From positions 1 through 64,000 of the forward strand of contig JANXVY010000097.1 in assembly GCA_025351425.1 (NCBI GenBank): DNA of 64,000 nt. Direction: 5' to 3'. The DNA is from Hyphomicrobium sp. GTDB taxonomy: Bacteria; Pseudomonadota; Alphaproteobacteria; Rhizobiales; Hyphomicrobiaceae. Made by a program: the position numbers and the translations under genes. This document shows positions 8,598 to 18,219 of this stretch, piece by piece. The notes beneath the pieces were generated by a model. It saw only the letters and a list, made by a program, of their open reading frames with translations. It ran no database searches and was not told where the DNA came from. The first letter of the stretch is position 1, and each line of letters begins with the position of its first letter.

Positions 8598-10046
8598 ATG
8601 GCAGACACGACGCATTCACATGGCAGCCCGCAGGTTTGGCAGACCGCGTCTCGGGCGTGGCGGCGCGAAAATACCGTTACGCGGGCCGGGCACTGGGCCG
8701 AGACGGCAATCTTTTGGGGCCTCATTGCATGCCTCGGTCTGGCGCCGCTGTGGTTTGGTTCGAATCGCGATTTTGCGTGGCGGAACAACGCGGCAGCTGT
8801 TGGCTTCTTGCTCGTGGCGCGGACCCTTTTGGCAGCCTCGAACGGTGAGGTTCGAGCCCACGACGGCGCTGCGGCGCGCGTCCTCGCTTGGCCAGTGCTC
8901 CTGGTGACGATCGTGGCCGCCTGGGTGGTGTGTCAGGCTTTGCCCGTCTTCCCCCCCTCCGTGGTCAATCGCTACTGGACGCTCGCGGCACAGGCGCTCG
9001 ACAAGCCCTTTGCCGGCACCATCAGCATCGCACCCGGCCTCACGCTCGGCGCGCTTCAGCGGTTGCTGACGGACGCCGGCGTGTTTTTGTTGGCGGTTGC
9101 CGTCTGCCGGGGCGCGCGGCGAACCGAGACGTTTTTGATCGCGCTGCTCGTCATTTTCGCCGCCTACTGCGGCTACGGCCTGGTCTGGACCATGACAGGT
9201 CACACCAGTGTCCTGGGTCTGGAGAAGACGGCGTATCGGCTCGATGTCACGGCAACCTTCGTCAACCGCAACAGTTTTGCGACGTTTGCAGCGCTCGGTT
9301 CTGTCCTGGCGTTGGAGTTAACCGCGCACTACTGGCGGCGCTGGAGGTATGGCGGATCTTGGCTGCCGCTATTTGGAACGTGCGTTTGCGGCGCGGTGAT
9401 AGGCGCAGGCTTGGCGCAGTCGCACTCCCGCGCAGGGATTGCGGTCGCTCTCGCCGGAACCGTGACCGTCGCGCTCTTGCGCTTGTCGCGTCCTACCACG
9501 CGCCCCGCGCTTCGCCTTTTAAAGCTGGTCGTCCTGTTGGGGGCGACCGCGGCCGCGATCGCGTTAGCGGTCGCTTTGGGTGCTTCCAGGCTCGCACGCA
9601 GCGAAGAAGATTTTGCCAGCCGCTTGCAGGTCTACCATTTGGTGTTCGATGCCGTGAAAGAACTGCCTTGGACGGGCTACGGGTTCGGTGTCTTTGAACT
9701 CTTGTTTCCAATTATTCGTGACCAGCAGCTTTCGCCGTTTTCGACATGGGATAAAGCCCACAATTCATATCTGGAACTGATGGTAGGCATCGGCATACCA
9801 GCTGCCCTGCTGCTCTTTCTCGCTTTGGTGTGGCTCGTTTGCTTGGCCCTCGGGGCAGCGGTCCGCTCAGGCCCGGAGAGCGCTGCAGCGCGCGTCGCAG
9901 TCGCAGTTGGCGTAGTGGTGGGGCTCCATTCGCTGCTCGATTTTAGTATCCAGATCCAAGGCGTTTCGCTCATGTTTTATGGCCTTCTGGGTGCGGGAGT
10001 GGCAAACGCAAGGCCCGCAGCCGCTGCGCCCATCGAGCCTGGGTGA
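8598..10046 (+). CDS. O-antigen ligase/polymerase family membrane protein
   Basis: A multi-span membrane protein of about 482 residues in the Wzy_C superfamily, which includes O-antigen polymerases and ligases. The large periplasmic loop contains 'TATFVNRNSFATFAALGSVL', typical of this family, and later 'LPWTGYGFGVFELLFP' and 'DKAHNSYLELMVGIGIPAAL', the usual H-N-x-x-L signature. The ATG at 8598 avoids overlap with the methyltransferase gene; the open frame itself starts at 8529. Sequence cannot separate polymerase (Wzy) from ligase (WaaL) activity. The neighbouring flippase favours a Wzy-type role. Confidence 0.8.
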   Translation: MADTTHSHGSPQVWQTASRAWRRENTVTRAGHWAETAIFWGLIACLGLAPLWFGSNRDFAWRNNAAAVGFLLVARTLLAASNGEVRAHDGAAARVLAWPVLLVTIVAAWVVCQALPVFPPSVVNRYWTLAAQALDKPFAGTISIAPGLTLGALQRLLTDAGVFLLAVAVCRGARRTETFLIALLVIFAAYCGYGLVWTMTGHTSVLGLEKTAYRLDVTATFVNRNSFATFAALGSVLALELTAHYWRRWRYGGSWLPLFGTCVCGAVIGAGLAQSHSRAGIAVALAGTVTVALLRLSRPTTRPALRLLKLVVLLGATAAAIALAVALGASRLARSEEDFASRLQVYHLVFDAVKELPWTGYGFGVFELLFPIIRDQQLSPFSTWDKAHNSYLELMVGIGIPAALLLFLALVWLVCLALGAAVRSGPESAAARVAVAVGVVVGLHSLLDFSIQIQGVSLMFYGLLGAGVANARPAAAAPIEPG

Positions 10047-10347
10047 GCGCGCGTTTGGTTGCGCAATGCCCGCTGCCAAGCCCATCGGCGGGGGTCCGTG
10101 TGCGCCTCGCACAGGCACAGAAAGTGGGGTACAAGGCGACGCTACGGCTCGAAACTTTCCGCCTCTGCGACGCTGACACGCGAGACGTTTGGCTATAAGT
10201 AATCCATGATTGATAGCGGCGTTGATCGAAGGCCCGACCGTCCTATCCACTTTGGTCTGCCATGATCGTCATTTTTGGTTTCAGATGGCGTTGATTGCTT
10301 AAAGTTCGGGCCCAGTCTGGCGCTTTACACGTGAACATGAAGGTACC
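10047..10347. other. Intergenic region, no recognisable feature
   Basis: About 300 bp between the ligase-like gene and the next glycosyltransferase. I found no conserved gene, hairpin with T-run or clear sigma-70 promoter. The last bases, ATGAAGG at 10337-10343, are the ribosome binding site of the next gene. Confidence 0.4.
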
Positions 10348-11298
10348 GTGCAAGTTCAGTCGCAACATACCGGCGTCGGCGTAGCGGCTTCGCTATCGAT
10401 GAGCGGGAAAGCCAAAGTTGAAGCCACCGTTCCTGAATTCATTTCCGTCATCATCCCGCACTACAACGATCTTGAGAACTTGGCGCTGTGCGTGTCGAAG
10501 CTCGAAGCTCAAAGCTTGGATCGCGCCCGTTACGAGATTGTTGTTGCCGATAACAACTCGCGCTGTGGCGTCGATGCGGTTGCGAGCGCAGTGCCCACGG
10601 CACGGGTCGTGTCTGCGCTTGAGCAGGGGGCGGGGCCGGCCCGCAACAAGGCGATTTCGGTCGCCCGCGGCGACATTTATGCCCTGATCGATTCCGACTG
10701 CGTGCCCGACAGGGCCTGGCTCGAGGCAGGAATTGCCGCGTTGGCCGATGCCGACTACGTTGGCGGCCATGTCATCACCACCACCGTCAATCCAGACAGC
10801 CCCACGCCTGCCGCCGCCTATGAGGTCGTGTTCGCCTTCAATTTTGAAAAGTACATCAAAGAGCGTGGCTTCACCGGCACCGGAAACATGTTCATCCCTA
10901 AGCGCGTCTTTGACGTCGTCGGTCCGTTTCGCGACCAGGTCGCCGAAGACGTGGATTGGTGCCACCGGGCCAACGCGATGTCATTTCGGATCGGCTATGC
11001 GACCGGCGCCATCGTCTCTCATCCAGCCCGTGAATCATGGTCCGATCTCAAATTGAAGCATTGCAGAGTGACGCGTGAAGGCTTCGCGCTCTACAATGAA
11101 AAGAAGTTTGGGCGGCTGCTTTGGACGCTTCGCTCAGGGCTCGTCGCTGTATCGCCGTTGGTTCACGCTCACCGCGTTATTCTGAGCAAACGGTTGCCGA
11201 ATGTGCGGGCAAAGTTGAGCGGCCTGCGGGGGCTCTGCGCAATCCGGGGGTTCCGGGCCTACCAGATGCTCGGGTTAGTCTTGCAGGGCCGGCCTTGA
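10348..11298 (+). CDS. Family 2 glycosyltransferase
   Basis: A GT-A fold inverting glycosyltransferase of 316 residues. 'FISVIIPHYNDLENLALCVS' is the canonical GT2 opening near residue 30. 'YEIVVADNNS' and 'GDIYALIDSDCVPDRAWL' hold the nucleotide- and metal-binding acidic residues (DSD). 'VAEDVDWCHRA' is the ED-type catalytic-base region. The GTG start at 10348 is favoured by GAAGG five nt before it; an in-frame ATG at 10399 is an alternative. The C-terminus is basic with a short hydrophobic part. It probably adds a sugar during repeat-unit assembly. Confidence 0.85.
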   Translation: MQVQSQHTGVGVAASLSMSGKAKVEATVPEFISVIIPHYNDLENLALCVSKLEAQSLDRARYEIVVADNNSRCGVDAVASAVPTARVVSALEQGAGPARNKAISVARGDIYALIDSDCVPDRAWLEAGIAALADADYVGGHVITTTVNPDSPTPAAAYEVVFAFNFEKYIKERGFTGTGNMFIPKRVFDVVGPFRDQVAEDVDWCHRANAMSFRIGYATGAIVSHPARESWSDLKLKHCRVTREGFALYNEKKFGRLLWTLRSGLVAVSPLVHAHRVILSKRLPNVRAKLSGLRGLCAIRGFRAYQMLGLVLQGRP

Positions 11299-11401
11299 CA
11301 GGGTTCGAGGCATCGTCCGCGCTGCACATCTCGATTTTGCTGCCCGATCACGATGCTGCGGCGGGATAAGGCACGAGCTCGAACAGGGAACAAAAGCCGA
11401 C

Positions 11402-12397
11402 ATGTCCGTTAGTCGAAGCGAAACGGCAAAGGCTGCTCACCAGAAGCGAAAAATTGCGCTTTGGCGTAAGAACATTTTCTTTCTGACCGGTGCGACCGTA
11501 AGCTTCGTACTGGTGGTCCTGGGTTGGAATTGGGCCGCGCATTTGGTTCCCTGGCTTGCCCTCCTCGCCGCCATCATCGCAGTGACAGCGTTTGCAATCG
11601 GCGCGCGCTGGGGCGCAGCACCCTGGGCGGCAGCCGCTCTCATGCTGGGAGTTCCGGTGGCAGCGTCTCTTCTGCCGCACTTTCCGCCGTCCGCAACGGG
11701 TTGCCGCTTCAGCGTTCTCACATTCAACACCAAGCTCACGCGCGGCCCGCAAGAAGATCGCATTGCGGATGTGATCTTCCGTAATCCCGCTGACATTCTC
11801 CTCTTGCAGGAAGTCATGCGCCCCTCCGTCCTGCGCGATACGCTGCGCGCGAAGCCCGCATTTTCCGGCTATCACACGCTTGCCAGCGACGGCAACGGAC
11901 TACTGATCCTCTCCCGGTTCCCTATCGCTGGACCGATTGAGTTTCCTGCCGGATTAGGTGTCGAAATCCGCGTCTCCGGTCAGCCGGCCCGCGTATTGAC
12001 GGGGGTCGGTTCGCGCAACCACGACAATCCGTTGGAAACCTCCACCCTTTTCTCTGGAATCATTGCCGCGATCTCTGGCGCCCATAGCCCCCTCATTTTC
12101 GGCGGGGATTTAAACGCCGGTCCGTTCGCCGATGGACCGCGGCGCTTGCGCGGCGGCCTGAGCGATGCGTTCGCCACTGCCGGCTGGGGGTTTGGATTTA
12201 CGTTTCCAACACCCGGCCGGAGCATAGGAAGGCTCGGTGCGTTCTTGCGAACCGATTACGTCTGGGCTGAGTCGATATTTCAGCCGGCCGCCGCCGAAGT
12301 CCCGGCGGATTTTGGCGGATCGACGCACTATCCCCTCAAGGTCGAATACATTTTCACCGGCGTCGGCGTTAACGGCGCAGAATGCGCCGGTAGCTGA
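11402..12397 (+). CDS. Endonuclease/exonuclease/phosphatase family protein with N-terminal membrane anchor
   Basis: 331 residues. Two or three hydrophobic spans lie within the first ~90 residues, after a basic N-terminus. An EEP (DNase I-like) domain follows, probably facing the periplasm. 'FSVLTFNTKLTRG' supplies the first metal-site Asn, 'PADILLLQEVMRP' the catalytic Glu, 'FGGDLNAGPFAD' the D-x-N motif and 'LRTDYVWAE' the late Asp. Membrane-anchored EEP proteins occur beside polysaccharide and lipid genes, but the substrate is unknown. A gap of about 275 bp separates it from dxs. Confidence 0.75.
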   Translation: MSVSRSETAKAAHQKRKIALWRKNIFFLTGATVSFVLVVLGWNWAAHLVPWLALLAAIIAVTAFAIGARWGAAPWAAAALMLGVPVAASLLPHFPPSATGCRFSVLTFNTKLTRGPQEDRIADVIFRNPADILLLQEVMRPSVLRDTLRAKPAFSGYHTLASDGNGLLILSRFPIAGPIEFPAGLGVEIRVSGQPARVLTGVGSRNHDNPLETSTLFSGIIAAISGAHSPLIFGGDLNAGPFADGPRRLRGGLSDAFATAGWGFGFTFPTPGRSIGRLGAFLRTDYVWAESIFQPAAAEVPADFGGSTHYPLKVEYIFTGVGVNGAECAGS

Positions 12398-12527
12398 GGC
12401 GCCGGCCCGACGGGTCTCCAGGGCGCTGCCTCCTCCGGAGCTCTTTTGTTTGTGCGACGCGAACCATTATTTGAAACAAGCTATGGACATCGCGCTAGCA
12501 ACGGCTAGATTTACTTGACACAAAAAA

Positions 12528-12545
12528 CGTAAAGTAAAGTGGACA
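12528..12545 (+). promoter_or_regulatory. PpsR-like operator before dxs (one mismatch)
   Basis: The sequence CGT-N12-ACA differs by one base from the TGT-N12-ACA consensus of PpsR/CrtJ. It lies about 130 bp before dxs, just after a TTGACA at 12515-12520. No convincing -10 is found at the right distance. The surrounding AT-rich tract (12508-12548) contrasts with the rest of this 276-bp intergenic region. Confidence 0.45.
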
Positions 12546-12673
12546 CACTGTCTCGGGTCGAAAAAAGCAGGTGTGTCCCGGCGAGTGGTCCAAACCAAGC
12601 GCCGCACGTAATTCAAGGGTTGTCACTATCGGAGCCGAGAGCCGAGAATGGCGCCAGGATTGGGAGTTGAACC

Positions 12674-14590
12674 ATGAGTAAGACGCCCCTGCTCGATCTG
12701 GTCGATACGCCTGCAGATCTGCGCAAGCTGAAGAGCAAGGAGCTTCGCCAGCTGGCCGACGAACTTCGGGAAGAGACGATCGAAGCCGTCTCGATCACCG
12801 GCGGCCATTTGGGCGCGGGCCTCGGCGTCGTCGAGCTGACGGTGGCGCTGCATTGGATCTTCGACACGCCCACGGACCGGCTGATCTTCGATGTCGGCCA
12901 CCAGGCCTACCCCCACAAGATCCTCACCGGCCGGCGCGATCGTATCCGCACCTTGCGCCAGCCGGGCGGACTATCGGGATTCACCCGCCGCGTGGAAAGC
13001 GAATACGATCCCTTCGGTGCGGCCCATTCCTCGACCTCCATCTCGGCCGGCCTCGGCATGGCGGTATCGAGCACGCTCGCCGGTCGCGACAACCGCGTGA
13101 TTTGCGTGATCGGCGATGGCGCGATGAGCGCGGGCATGGCCTACGAAGCGCTGAACAACGCGGGCGCACGCGACGAAAACCTGATCGTGATCCTGAACGA
13201 CAACGACATGTCGATCTCCCCGCCGACGGGTGCGTTTTCTGCCTACCTCGCGCGCACGACTTCGAGCGGCACCTACTTCTATATGCGCGATTTCGCCAAG
13301 CAGCTCGCAAGCCGCCTCCCCAAGAACTGGCAGCGCCGCGCGGCCCGCGTCGAGGAATACACCCGCAATCTCTGGCAGGGCGGCGTGTGGTTCGAGGAAC
13401 TCGGCTTCTACTACGTCGGCCCCATCGACGGCCACGATTTCGACCAGCTGCTGCCGGTCTTGAAGAACGTTCGCGACGCCAATCAAGGCCCGATCCTGGT
13501 CCATGTCGTCACCAAGAAAGGCAAGGGCTATGCCCCGGCGGAAGCTGCCCCCGACAAGTATCACGGCGTCAACAAGTTCAACGTTGTCACCGGCGCACAG
13601 GTCAAGACGAAGCAGACCGCGCCGAGCTACACCCGCGTTTTCGCCGACAGCTTGATCTCTGAAGCCAAGCGCGACGACAAGATCGTGGCGATCACCGCCG
13701 CGATGCCGTCGGGTACCGGGCTTGATCTGTTTGGCGCAGCCTTCCCCGAGCGCACCTTCGATGTCGGTATCGCCGAGCAGCACGCCGTCACGTTCGCGGC
13801 CGGAATGGCGACCGAGGGGCACAAGCCGTTCGTCGCCATCTACTCGACGTTCCTTCAGCGCGCGTTTGACCAGGTCGTCCACGACGTAGCCATCCAGCGT
13901 TTGCCCGTCCGCTTCGCCATCGACCGCGCTGGTCTCGTTGGCGCGGATGGTGCAACTCATGCAGGCTCCTTCGACCTCGCCTATCTCGGCTGTCTGCCCG
14001 ATTTCGTGCTGATGGCCGCGGCCGACGAAGCCGAACTGGTCCACATGGTGGCCACCTCCGCCGCCATCGACGACCGTCCGAGCGCCTTCCGTTACCCGCG
14101 CGGCGACGGCACCGGCGCCGAGTTGCCGGCAGTGGGTGTCCCCCTGGAGATCGGCCGCGGAGTGATTCTTCGCGAGGGGACGACGGTTGCGCTGTTGTCG
14201 CTCGGCACCCGCCTTGCCGACTGCATGAAAGCCGCCGATCAGTTGGCAACCTTCGGCCTGTCCGCCACGGTCGCCAACGCGCGCTTCATGAAGCCGCTCG
14301 ACAAAGACCTTCTGGGGCGCCTCGCCCGCAGCCACGAGATTCTAATCACCGTGGAAGAAGGCTCGATTGGCGGCTTCGGCAGTCACGTGCTGCATGCGCT
14401 GGCCGAAGAAGGCTGGCTTGACCGCGGCATGAAGGTCCGCACTCTGACCTTGCCCGACCGCTTCATCGAGCAGAACAAGCCCGAAGTCATGTACGAGCAG
14501 GCGGGCCTCGACGCCCGCGGCATAGTCACGACCGTGTTCCAGGCTCTCGGCATGTCCGATCTAGAGAGAGTTTACACCGAGGGCAGCTGA
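12674..14590 (+). CDS. dxs: 1-deoxy-D-xylulose-5-phosphate synthase
   Basis: This thiamine-diphosphate enzyme condenses pyruvate and glyceraldehyde-3-phosphate in the first step of the MEP pathway. It therefore feeds phytyl/geranylgeranyl and carotenoid synthesis. At 638 residues the length is normal. The TPP motif is '[18 protein letters not shown]', and the opening '[20 protein letters not shown]' is typical. The transketolase pyrimidine domain includes '[20 protein letters not shown]', with the glutamate that activates TPP. The gene stands at the PGC edge, convergent with bchP, behind a PpsR-like site. This suggests that precursor supply is co-regulated with pigments. Confidence 0.96.
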   Translation: MSKTPLLDLVDTPADLRKLKSKELRQLADELREETIEAVSITGGHLGAGLGVVELTVALHWIFDTPTDRLIFDVGHQAYPHKILTGRRDRIRTLRQPGGLSGFTRRVESEYDPFGAAHSSTSISAGLGMAVSSTLAGRDNRVICVIGDGAMSAGMAYEALNNAGARDENLIVILNDNDMSISPPTGAFSAYLARTTSSGTYFYMRDFAKQLASRLPKNWQRRAARVEEYTRNLWQGGVWFEELGFYYVGPIDGHDFDQLLPVLKNVRDANQGPILVHVVTKKGKGYAPAEAAPDKYHGVNKFNVVTGAQVKTKQTAPSYTRVFADSLISEAKRDDKIVAITAAMPSGTGLDLFGAAFPERTFDVGIAEQHAVTFAAGMATEGHKPFVAIYSTFLQRAFDQVVHDVAIQRLPVRFAIDRAGLVGADGATHAGSFDLAYLGCLPDFVLMAAADEAELVHMVATSAAIDDRPSAFRYPRGDGTGAELPAVGVPLEIGRGVILREGTTVALLSLGTRLADCMKAADQLATFGLSATVANARFMKPLDKDLLGRLARSHEILITVEEGSIGGFGSHVLHALAEEGWLDRGMKVRTLTLPDRFIEQNKPEVMYEQAGLDARGIVTTVFQALGMSDLERVYTEGS

Positions 14591-14622
14591 TCTGTTGGGT
14601 CACAGGTCAGCCGCGCCCTCCT

Positions 14623-15831
14623 TCAAGCCTTCGGGGCGACCAGTCCCATGAGATGGGCCAGATCCTTGAAAAAGATCTTGGCGTGCGCCATCGGGCTTGA
14701 GTGCACCAGCTTTTTGTTCATGTACGCCTCGAACGTCAGCCGCTGCACGTCCTTGTCGCGGCACATGCTGACGAACCGTTCGCGGCGCTGGTCGTTGCGA
14801 TACCAAAAGTGCTGCAGGATCCCGAGCACCCAGAACACCCGCCCGTGGTCTTTCATGAAGCTGCGGCGCGCGTCTCCGAGCCGTTTGGGATTTCCGGTCC
14901 GTAAGAACGCATCGGCGCTTGCTGCAACCATCTGGCCGCACGCCATCGCATAGTAGATGCCCTCGCCCGATGCCGGAGCGACGACGCCGGCAGCATCGCC
15001 CGCCAGAATGCAATCCCGGCCATTGTCCCATCGCTTCAACGGCTTCAACGGGATGGGTGCGCCCTCGCGGCGAACCGTCGGCTGTCCGGCAAGCCCCGCG
15101 TGCCGGCGCAGTTCGCCGGTCGCCGCGCGCAGCGCGAATCCCTTCCGGCAGCTGCCGACACCCACGCTCGTCGTGTCGCCATGGGGAAACACCCAGCCAT
15201 AGAAGTCTGGCGAGACCTGCCCCTGATAGTAGACATCGCACCGCCGCCCGTCGAAGCCATCGCTGCCCTCGACCGGCGAGCGAACGATCTCATGGTAGGC
15301 GAACACGTAGGGGATTTTGGCTGCGCCCGGAATTTCGCTGCGGCCGACGTTGGAGAGCGCGCCATCGGCGCCGATGACGACGCTGGTTCGCACGCGGCAT
15401 CTTTCGCCCTCGAGTGTTCCAGAGTTTCCTTTTTGATAGCAAACGAAGGTGCGGCCCTCCCCGTCGCGTTCCACGCTTTCAAAGCAACCCAGTTCACGTG
15501 CAGCACCCGCCAAGCGTGCCCGCTCGCGCAGCCATTCATCGAACTCGTCGCGGTCGACCATACCCACGTAGCCGTTTTCGATCGGAATATCGACGCGCGC
15601 GTCGCTCGGGGAAACCATCCGCGCGGTCGTGATGCGCGCCTTGATGAGCTTCGCGGGAATTTCAAAATCCTGGATCAGCCGGGGCGGCACCGCGCCGCCA
15701 CACGGCTTGATGCGTCCGCCCTTGTCCAAAAGCAGCACGCTGCGGCCCATCGCGGCCAGCTCCCGCGCAGCCGTTGCTCCAGCCGGTCCCCCGCCGACGA
15801 CGACCGCATCGAAATAGGCTACTTGGTCCAT
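14623..15831 (-). CDS. bchP: Geranylgeranyl diphosphate/bacteriochlorophyll reductase BchP
   Basis: BchP is a flavoprotein that reduces the geranylgeranyl tail of bacteriochlorophyll to phytyl. The FAD-binding motif 'VVVGGGPAGATAARELAAMG' starts near residue 10, followed by 'SVLLLDKGGRIKPCGGAVP', typical of the geranylgeranyl reductase family. 'RDCILAGDAAGVVAPASGEG' is the second conserved FAD contact. The start is the ATG at 15831, with GGAG seven nt before it; a TTG one codon earlier is unlikely. It is the last gene of the leftward bchG / pucC-like / bchP unit. The 402-residue length agrees with other BchP proteins. Confidence 0.94.
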   Translation of the reverse strand: MDQVAYFDAVVVGGGPAGATAARELAAMGRSVLLLDKGGRIKPCGGAVPPRLIQDFEIPAKLIKARITTARMVSPSDARVDIPIENGYVGMVDRDEFDEWLRERARLAGAARELGCFESVERDGEGRTFVCYQKGNSGTLEGERCRVRTSVVIGADGALSNVGRSEIPGAAKIPYVFAYHEIVRSPVEGSDGFDGRRCDVYYQGQVSPDFYGWVFPHGDTTSVGVGSCRKGFALRAATGELRRHAGLAGQPTVRREGAPIPLKPLKRWDNGRDCILAGDAAGVVAPASGEGIYYAMACGQMVAASADAFLRTGNPKRLGDARRSFMKDHGRVFWVLGILQHFWYRNDQRRERFVSMCRDKDVQRLTFEAYMNKKLVHSSPMAHAKIFFKDLAHLMGLVAPKA

Positions 15832-15835
15832 CAAT

Positions 15836-17191
15836 CTACTCCTGTGCGGAAAAGGCGGGTTGTCCCGCCATGTTGAAGCTTGCGCGTGCAGTCTCTGGCG
15901 AAGCGGCGCGCCGGCTGACCAACAGCGAAAGCGCCGCCGCGCAAACGAAAAGCCCTGCGATTTCGACGAATACGATCGCGTAGGCCGGCTCTGGCTGCAT
16001 CCCGGTCGCCTTCAGCACGTCGACGCTGATGGCGCTGATCAGGCCGCCGAGCCCGAACGCGATGCCTTGGGCCGCGCCCCATACCCCCATTCGCACACCC
16101 TCGCGGCGTTCCTTGCCCCGGCTGACCATGGCCATCATCGAGCTGATCGCCGCAATCGCAAACACGCCGTTTGCGATACCCAGCACGAATACCGCCTGCG
16201 GCAACGGAAACGGATTGCCCGTCAAGGAGCCGGACGCGATCGCGAGCATGATGCCGGCCGATCCAAGGCATCCGTACATGGCCCAGTTGCGCAGGATGTC
16301 CGGGCGGCCTTTCGCAAACCAGTTGCCCGCGGCTCCAAGCACGATCATCCCGAGCAGCACCCCGCCGTGCTGATAGGCCGATAGCTTCGTCGTCTGGCCC
16401 GGCGTGAACGCGTGCACCACCCCGGCAAACGGCTCGATCACCAGTTCTTCGGCGCTGTAGGCAAGCATTGACACGAAGACGAAGGCCGCAAACAGCCGCG
16501 ACTGAGGTTCCGCCCACACGTCTTTCAGGGCCTCCATGAAGCTGGGCTGAGGCTCATGTCCGATCGGGGTTCCTTTCGGCGCCTCGGCAGGCGCGCTTTC
16601 CAGTCCCGTGACCGCGCCAACTGTGACGATGACGGCGAGCGCCGCGACGGTCCCGGTCACCAAGATCAAGCGCTCCGTCGAGAACGGGTCGAGGTAATGC
16701 CCGCTCACGCCCGCGGTCAGCACGAAGCCGAAAATCATCATGATCCAGACGATCGTTGCGGCCGAAGCCCGGCGGTTGGGCGGCACTTCCTTGGCGAGCA
16801 TGACGAGCAGCGATGTCCCGCACGCGCCAGCCCCCGCCCCGACCGCTGCAAACGAGATCAGCGAGAGTGCGAGTCCCAGCACAAAGCTCTGAGGGAACAC
16901 GGCCGTGGCAACAGCTGCGCCAAATCCGCCGGCTGCCAGCGCGCACATGCCGCCGATGATCCACGGCGTGCGGCGGCCGCCCGCATCCGAGCCATGGCCC
17001 CATCGCGGACGCAGGATTTGAATGCCGTAATGCAGGGCGATGAGCGCGCCCGGAATGGCCGAGGGCAGCGCCAGTTCGATGACCATGACACGGTTGATCG
17101 TTGCGGTCATCAAGACGACGATCGAACCCAACGCGAGTTGCACCGCGCCCATGCGGACGACCGCAATCCAGCCGAAATGCTTCTCAGCCAT
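15836..17191 (-). CDS. BCH1/PucC-family MFS protein between bchG and bchP
   Basis: A polytopic major-facilitator-type membrane protein of 451 residues from the PucC/LhaA family, which aids assembly of light-harvesting complexes or delivery of bacteriochlorophyll. It opens 'FGWIAVVRMGAVQLALGS' and continues 'TINRVMVIELALPSAIPGAL', closely parallel to LhaA at 30408. 'RWGHGSDAGGRRTPWIIGG' is the family loop. The ATG at 17191 with AAGGA upstream is preferred over an in-phase start at 17227 that would overlap bchG. In other PGCs an equivalent gene sits between bchG and bchP; its precise role is not settled. Confidence 0.85.
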   Translation of the reverse strand: MAEKHFGWIAVVRMGAVQLALGSIVVLMTATINRVMVIELALPSAIPGALIALHYGIQILRPRWGHGSDAGGRRTPWIIGGMCALAAGGFGAAVATAVFPQSFVLGLALSLISFAAVGAGAGACGTSLLVMLAKEVPPNRRASAATIVWIMMIFGFVLTAGVSGHYLDPFSTERLILVTGTVAALAVIVTVGAVTGLESAPAEAPKGTPIGHEPQPSFMEALKDVWAEPQSRLFAAFVFVSMLAYSAEELVIEPFAGVVHAFTPGQTTKLSAYQHGGVLLGMIVLGAAGNWFAKGRPDILRNWAMYGCLGSAGIMLAIASGSLTGNPFPLPQAVFVLGIANGVFAIAAISSMMAMVSRGKERREGVRMGVWGAAQGIAFGLGGLISAISVDVLKATGMQPEPAYAIVFVEIAGLFVCAAALSLLVSRRAASPETARASFNMAGQPAFSAQE

Positions 17192-17204
17192 GGTTCGCGA
17201 TCCT

Positions 17205-18107
17205 TCAGTTGAGTGTTCTGACGGCAAAGGCGCTGATCAGCATGCCAATAACGAACAACAGCGTGCCGGTGGCGTTGTACCAGGGCGCCCGCGCCTCCGG
17301 ATCTTCGAGCAGCCGCCGCATCAGAACCAGTTGGACCAGCATCGAAGCCGCCACCGCAGTCGCATGCGCCGGCCGTTCCCACGAAACCAGGCAAATGACG
17401 ACGAGTAGCTGTGGCAGCGCCATGAATGCGCAGGCGACGAGCGCGGCATTGTGAATCCCGATGTGGGCAGGAACCGACAGCAGGCCCAGCTTGCGGTCTC
17501 CTTCGACCGACTTGAAATCGTTGAGCGTCATGATCCCATGCGCCCCGATGCTGTAAAGGATCGCCAGTACGATCACAGGGTTGGACGGCATAGCGCCGCT
17601 CATGGCGGCAGCCCCCGTGAACCAGGGCAGCCCCTCGTAGCAGGCGCCGCAAACCCCGCTGCTGATCCAGCCGTTGCGCTTGAGCCGGATCGGCGGCGCG
17701 CTATAGGCCCAGGCAAGCACGATCCCAACGATGGCCGCCGCGAACACCACCGGTCCGAGGGCCGCTGCAAAGGCCATTGAAATGAGCGTTGCCGCGCAGG
17801 CGATGTAGAGGCCCCACATTCCCGGAATGCGTCCAGACGGGATAGGCCGGCCCGGTTCGTTGATGGCATCCACATCCCGGTCGAACCAGTCGTTGACGGC
17901 CTGACTCGTGCCGCAAACGAGCGGGCCGGCCAGGATTGCGCCGGCAACCGCTTCCATCCACCGGTCGCCAGTGGCGTTGCCCACTGAAACCACGCCGCAA
18001 CCATACGCCCACATGGGAGCAAACCAGGTGATCGGCTTCAACAATTCGACGACGGCTGAAATGGCCGGAAGGCGAGAATTAGCGATCGCTGCGGGGTGGC
18101 TTGGCAT
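17205..18107 (-). CDS. bchG: Bacteriochlorophyll synthase BchG (UbiA family)
   Basis: This membrane prenyltransferase esterifies bacteriochlorophyllide a with geranylgeranyl diphosphate. The 300-residue protein carries the UbiA aspartate-rich motif in 'QAVNDWFDRDVDAINEPGRP', typical of chlorophyll synthases, and multiple hydrophobic helices. 'SVPAHIGIHNAALVACAFM' belongs to the C-terminal half. The gene leads a leftward three-gene unit (bchG, pucC-like, bchP). Its promoter region carries a perfect PpsR box at 18138-18155, so oxygen and light repression is likely. Confidence 0.95.
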   Translation of the reverse strand: MPSHPAAIANSRLPAISAVVELLKPITWFAPMWAYGCGVVSVGNATGDRWMEAVAGAILAGPLVCGTSQAVNDWFDRDVDAINEPGRPIPSGRIPGMWGLYIACAATLISMAFAAALGPVVFAAAIVGIVLAWAYSAPPIRLKRNGWISSGVCGACYEGLPWFTGAAAMSGAMPSNPVIVLAILYSIGAHGIMTLNDFKSVEGDRKLGLLSVPAHIGIHNAALVACAFMALPQLLVVICLVSWERPAHATAVAASMLVQLVLMRRLLEDPEARAPWYNATGTLLFVIGMLISAFAVRTLN

Positions 18108-18137
18108 GGCCTGATCGTAGGCTCATCCAACCCCGAG

Positions 18138-18168
18138 TGTCAAATAATTTGGACACAATAAATGTCAA
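18138..18168 (-). promoter_or_regulatory. PpsR operator and promoter region of bchG
   Basis: TGTCAAATAATTTGGACA (18138-18155) is a perfect TGT-N12-ACA box. A second TGT at 18163 begins a degenerate copy (TGT-N12-CAA). On the minus strand TTGACA (18168-18163) can serve as -35, with a TATTTG about 16 nt later inside the perfect box. PpsR bound here would block RNA polymerase at bchG. The box lies 31 nt before the bchG start codon. Confidence 0.75.
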
Positions 18169-18219
18169 AGTATTCCGCAAGTCGGCGTCGATTCCGGGGC
18201 TTGGTTGCGTGATGATGCA

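Noticed and set aside
12971-14335. Minus-strand open frame of 454 codons opposite dxs
   Set aside because: Shadow of dxs, with an Arg/Gly/Asp-rich composition and no conserved motif.
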